36,247 bases of DNA from Candidatus Nanopelagicales bacterium. Its GTDB lineage: Bacteria > Actinomycetota > Actinomycetes > S36-B12. The stretch covers positions 1-36,247 of the forward strand of contig JALQUH010000133.1 in assembly GCA_023263845.1 (NCBI GenBank), written 5' to 3'. The notes under the pieces were generated by a model. The model saw nothing but the letters and a program-made list of their open reading frames with translations. It was not told the origin of the DNA and ran no database searches. The translations under genes were made by a program, and so were the position numbers. Positions 34,355 to 36,247 of this stretch are shown here, piece by piece (positions within the stretch are counted from its first letter, which is position 1; each line of letters opens with the position of its first letter).

Positions 34355-35640
34355 TGACGGTGGTGGTTCGCAACGTGGCACCGTACGGCGAGGGGTCTGT
34401 AGACCTCACCTTCGCCGATGGCCGCGTCGCCGGCGTTCATGCGCCCGGAACGGCACCGGCGGGAGACCAGGAGGTTGACGCGAGTGGTCTCATCGCACTA
34501 CCGGGTCTGGTGGACCTGCATACGCATCTGCGCGAGCCCGGCCGCGAGGACGCCGAGACGATCGAGTCCGGTACCGCAGCGGCGGCCCTCGGGGGATTCA
34601 CCGCCGTTCACGCCATGGCCAATACCCAGCCGGTGGCTGACACCGCCGGCGTCGTGGAACAGGTTTGGCGTCGCGGTCAGGAGGCAGGCTACTGCGACGT
34701 CCACCCGGTCGGCGCGGTGACGGTGGGGCTGGCCGGTGAGCGACTTGCCGAACTCGGGGCGATGGCCGATTCCGCCGCGCGCGTGCGTGTTTTCAGTGAC
34801 GACGGCATCTGTGTGAGCGACGCGGTCCTTATGCGCCGAGCACTCGAGTACGTCAAGGCCTTCGACGGTGTCATCGCCCAACACGCCCAGGAGCCGCGCC
34901 TGACGGAGGGTGCGCAGATGAACGAGGGTGAGCTTTCCGGGGTCCTCGGCTTGCACGGCTGGCCGCCCGTGGCGGAGGAGGCGATCATTGCCCGCGACGT
35001 CCTACTTGCTGAGCATGTCGGCTCGCGCGTGCATATCTGCCATCTGAGTACCCGGGGCTCGGTCGACATCATCCGCTGGGCGAAGGGGCGAGGTATCGAT
35101 GTCACGGCGGAGGTGACCCCCCACCACCTGATTCTCACCGAGCAACTCGCGACGACCTATGACCCCAGGTACAAGGTCAATCCGCCGCTGCGCACCGCCG
35201 ATGATGTGGAAGCGGTCCGGGAGGGGCTGGCCGATGGCACGATCGACATCGTGGCAACCGACCACGCCCCGCACGCGCGCGAGGACAAGGATTGCGAATG
35301 GGCCGCCGGTGCATTCGGCATGCTCGGCTTGCAGACCGCGCTGAGTGTGGTGGTCGAGACGATGGTCGACACCGGACGGCTGACGTGGCGCGACGTGGCC
35401 GATCGCATGTCGATCGCGCCTGCGCGTATCGGCCGAGTACACGATCAGGGGCGTCCGCTTGAGGCGGGGGAGCCAGCCAACGTCGTCCTCATCGATCCGT
35501 CTGCGCGCTGGCACGTCGATCCCGCCGCCTTGGCCTCGCGCAGCCGCAACACGCCCTTCGAGGGGCGCGAAATGTCCGGCCGAGTTGTCGCCACGTTCCT
35601 TCACGGGCGCCCAACGGTCCTCAACGGGGCGCTCGCATGA
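34354..35640 (+). CDS. pyrC: Dihydroorotase
   Basis: PGLVDLHTHLREPGREDAETIESGTAAAALGGFTAVHAMANT, HICHLSTRGSVDII, TAEVTPHHLILTE, ATDHAPHAREDK. Confidence 0.97.
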   Translation: MTVVVRNVAPYGEGSVDLTFADGRVAGVHAPGTAPAGDQEVDASGLIALPGLVDLHTHLREPGREDAETIESGTAAAALGGFTAVHAMANTQPVADTAGVVEQVWRRGQEAGYCDVHPVGAVTVGLAGERLAELGAMADSAARVRVFSDDGICVSDAVLMRRALEYVKAFDGVIAQHAQEPRLTEGAQMNEGELSGVLGLHGWPPVAEEAIIARDVLLAEHVGSRVHICHLSTRGSVDIIRWAKGRGIDVTAEVTPHHLILTEQLATTYDPRYKVNPPLRTADDVEAVREGLADGTIDIVATDHAPHAREDKDCEWAAGAFGMLGLQTALSVVVETMVDTGRLTWRDVADRMSIAPARIGRVHDQGRPLEAGEPANVVLIDPSARWHVDPAALASRSRNTPFEGREMSGRVVATFLHGRPTVLNGALA

Positions 35641-35754
35641 GCGACGCCATAGTCCGCACGGTCTGGCCGGGCGCTTCACCGACCGAGGTGGGGTGCTGGT
35701 GGTCACGTGGAACTTAGGTGGCAGGGTGGATCACAGCGGTTTTTCGGGCTGACG

Positions 35755-35775
35755 TGGGCAATGCACAGGTGCCCA
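35755..35775 (+). other. Inverted repeat TGGGCA-n9-TGCCCA in the pyrC-carA gap
   Basis: 6-bp perfect arms about 45 nt before the carA ATG. Confidence 0.35.
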
Positions 35776-35818
35776 TGATCAGCGCCATCGAGTCAGTCCC
35801 AGCCGAGGAGAGGGCAGC

Positions 35819-36184
35819 ATGAGCGGGCGAGCAGCGACCGAACCCGCGGTCCTCATACTTGAGGATGGTCGCACCTTCCGCGGACGCTCGTTTGGTGCTC
35901 TGGGCAGCACCGTGGGCGAGGCGGTTTTCAACACGGGGATGACCGGCTATCAGGAGACCCTGACCGATCCGTCCTACCAAGGGCAGGTCGTCGTCATGAC
36001 CGCTCCGCACGTGGGCAATACCGGAATGAACGACGAGGACCCCGAGTCACGACAGATCTGGGTAGCGGGTTACGTCGTCCGCGACCCCTCACCGATCCCC
36101 TCCCGTCGGCGGTCCGGTCGCGGTCAAGGAGGCTGTGCTCCCCTTCGGCCGCTTCCATGGCGTCGACACGGTCCTGGGACCTGA
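35819..36184 (+). pseudogene. carA: Carbamoyl phosphate synthase small subunit, N-terminal ~95 aa only; homology breaks at ~36104
   Basis: [86 protein letters not shown], then unrelated [19 protein letters not shown]... to a stop at 36184. Confidence 0.85.
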
Positions 36185-36247
36185 GATGCGGTCCACCGGT
36201 GAGGTGATGGGCATCGACCCCCACTTCGGCACTGCGTTCGCCAAGTC
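36114..36247 (+). pseudogene. carB: Internal/late fragment of carbamoyl phosphate synthase large subunit, in a different frame from carA, running off the window
   Basis: Frame at 36123 reads [42 protein letters not shown], matching the CarB [30 protein letters not shown] block. Confidence 0.88.

Overview
High-GC actinobacterial chromosomal segment, nearly all on the + strand and densely packed with core metabolism. In order: ALDH C-terminus (cut by the window edge), lspA, rluD-type pseudouridine synthase, dnaE, small membrane protein, a minus-strand pair (LON-domain protein and YbaK deacylase), his cluster (hisD-C-B-smORF-H-hyp-hisA/priA-F-I), trp cluster (trpE, Trp-associated membrane protein, HGxxPAAW protein, [OmpR-type regulator, histidine kinase, secreted protein], DUF2752, trpC-B-A), DsbA-like thioredoxin, lgt, gltB-gltD, pyk, pyrR-pyrB-pyrC, and the start of carA. 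Main points for a second look: (1) carA is abruptly joined out of frame to an internal or late part of carB about 130 nt before the window end, which means a ~3.5 kb deletion or, more likely, an assembly chimera; (2) a two-component system plus a 558-aa secreted protein with Cys/His/Asp-Asn papain-like motifs and a C-terminal calcium-loop-like motif sits inside the trp cluster; (3) a recurrent TANNNT-6nt-RTG arrangement predicts leaderless transcripts for at least six genes, including a 43-bp divergent region with interlocked promoters; (4) a strong PyrR-binding hairpin precedes pyrR and appears to hold its own Shine-Dalgarno. No tRNA, rRNA, CRISPR array or transposon was recognised. All homology statements come from reading the translations by eye; no searches were run.
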